Source: Gallionella sp.
GTDB lineage: Bacteria > Pseudomonadota > Gammaproteobacteria > Burkholderiales > Gallionellaceae
DNA length: 64,000 nucleotides
Direction of reading: 5' to 3'
Assembly (NCBI GenBank): GCA_028689145.1
Contig: JAQTWT010000001.1
Span: 248,001 to 312,000 of the forward strand
A program made the translations under genes and the position numbers. Shown one piece after another: positions 63,575-64,000 of this stretch (the stretch's first letter is position 1; the number at the start of each line of letters is the position of its first letter). The notes beneath the pieces are model-generated. The model saw only the letters and a list, made by a program, of their open reading frames with translations, had not been told where the DNA came from and made no database searches.

Positions 63575-64000
63575 ATGAAACGCAATCAATCCGGTTTTAC
63601 CCTGATCGAAATCGCAATTGTGCTGGTAATTATCGGCCTGTTGCTGAGCGGCGCGTTGAAGGGGCAGGAACTCATCAACAGCGCGAAGGTCAAGAACTTC
63701 GCCGCTGATTTCAAAAATATTCCGGTATTCCTCTATGGTTATCAGGACAAGTTCAGGGCATTGCCGGGTGATGATTCGACTATCGGTACAGCCAATACCC
63801 ATGTTGCCGGCGCATCAACCTGCAGCCCGGCAGCGGCCGCAAAGTGTGTTGCGGGTAACGGTATTATAGATGGGGCGTGGAACACGCATGGCATTACCGA
63901 CGAAAGCTACCTATTCTGGCAACAAGTACGATTGGCCGGGTTGGCTCCCGGAACTACCACCATTCCCGGCGCGCCCGCCATCGGCGACGGATACCTGCCC
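63575..64000 (+). CDS. Type IV prepilin-like protein (3' end outside window)
   Basis: The ATG at 63575 follows AGGAG at 63563-63567 and opens a frame that runs off the right edge. A short 7-residue leader MKRNQSG precedes the prepilin peptidase site G|FTLIE, then the hydrophobic helix IAIVLVIIGLLLSGALKG. The remaining 110 residues (LPGDDSTIGTANTHVAG...) contain a Cys pair (TCSPAAAAKC). It is a pilin or pseudopilin; MSHA, type IVa or type II secretion cannot be settled from this part. Confidence 0.85.
   Translation, partial: MKRNQSGFTLIEIAIVLVIIGLLLSGALKGQELINSAKVKNFAADFKNIPVFLYGYQDKFRALPGDDSTIGTANTHVAGASTCSPAAAAKCVAGNGIIDGAWNTHGITDESYLFWQQVRLAGLAPGTTTIPGAPAIGDGYLP

Overview
The window reads as one contiguous chromosomal segment of a flagellated, piliated, GC-rich betaproteobacterium. 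The gene arrangements (two M16 peptidases-rsmD-coaD-ferredoxin facing ftsY; DUF167-yggT-proC-yggS facing pilT-pilU; flhDC-motAB-che) and the protein sequences fit the Nitrosomonadales. The many PAS-type chemoreceptors and one c-type haem receptor would suit a Gallionella/Sideroxydans-like redox-gradient dweller. That family placement is inference; class level is much safer. No tRNA, rRNA, CRISPR array, insertion sequence or phage gene was seen.

Layout. 1-2 kb: end of an MSHA-type pilus cluster (secretin, TPR protein). 2-4.6 kb: mutM, a secreted phosphoesterase and a DUF167 protein. 4.6-8.8 kb, minus strand: M16 peptidase pair, rsmD, coaD, ferredoxin. 8.9-15.5 kb: ftsY and ftsE-ftsX, split by a roughly 4 kb accessory island. 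The island holds a PIN/Phd toxin-antitoxin pair, a duplicated ftsY 3' end, a Septu-like ATPase+HNH defence pair whose HNH gene is frameshifted, and a HigBA-like pair. 15.7-20.9 kb: hybrid histidine kinase, two NarL-type regulators, a Cys-rich small protein and an HD-GYP phosphodiesterase. 21-26.4 kb: housekeeping genes plus pilT and pilU. 26.5-31.3 kb: RNA methyltransferase, HemJ-like protein, NodIJ-like ABC exporter, 2Fe-2S ferredoxin and VanZ-like protein. 31.7-61.2 kb: flagellar and chemotaxis block. 61.5-63.4 kb: an HDOD-REC-GGDEF protein. Right edge: the start of a prepilin gene.

The motility block is the core of the window. flhDC (master regulator) and motAB (proton-type stator) lie upstream of a minus-strand run of receptors, two cheV, two cheY, cheZ, two cheA, cheW, cheR, cheD, cheB and a STAS protein. 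The run ends at an intrinsic terminator before a convergent flgT-like gene. A textbook sigma-28 promoter precedes the first receptor. Six receptors of different build (4-helix-bundle, NIT+PAS, haem+PAS, zinc-binding soluble, short membrane-anchored) feed the two kinases. GGDEF and HD-GYP genes at either side can set c-di-GMP, linking motility to the type IV and MSHA-type pili.

Several families of short palindromes are scattered between genes, and two copies sit in frame inside genes (ftsY and the second M16 gene). The most unusual points are: the ftsY 3'-end duplication around the toxin-antitoxin module; the broken Septu pair; an apparent AUA start for rsmD formed by a mutated ATGA overlap; a haem-binding chemoreceptor; a CheA linker with triplicated GYGFF repeats; and an FlgT-like protein with a long TolA-like tail.
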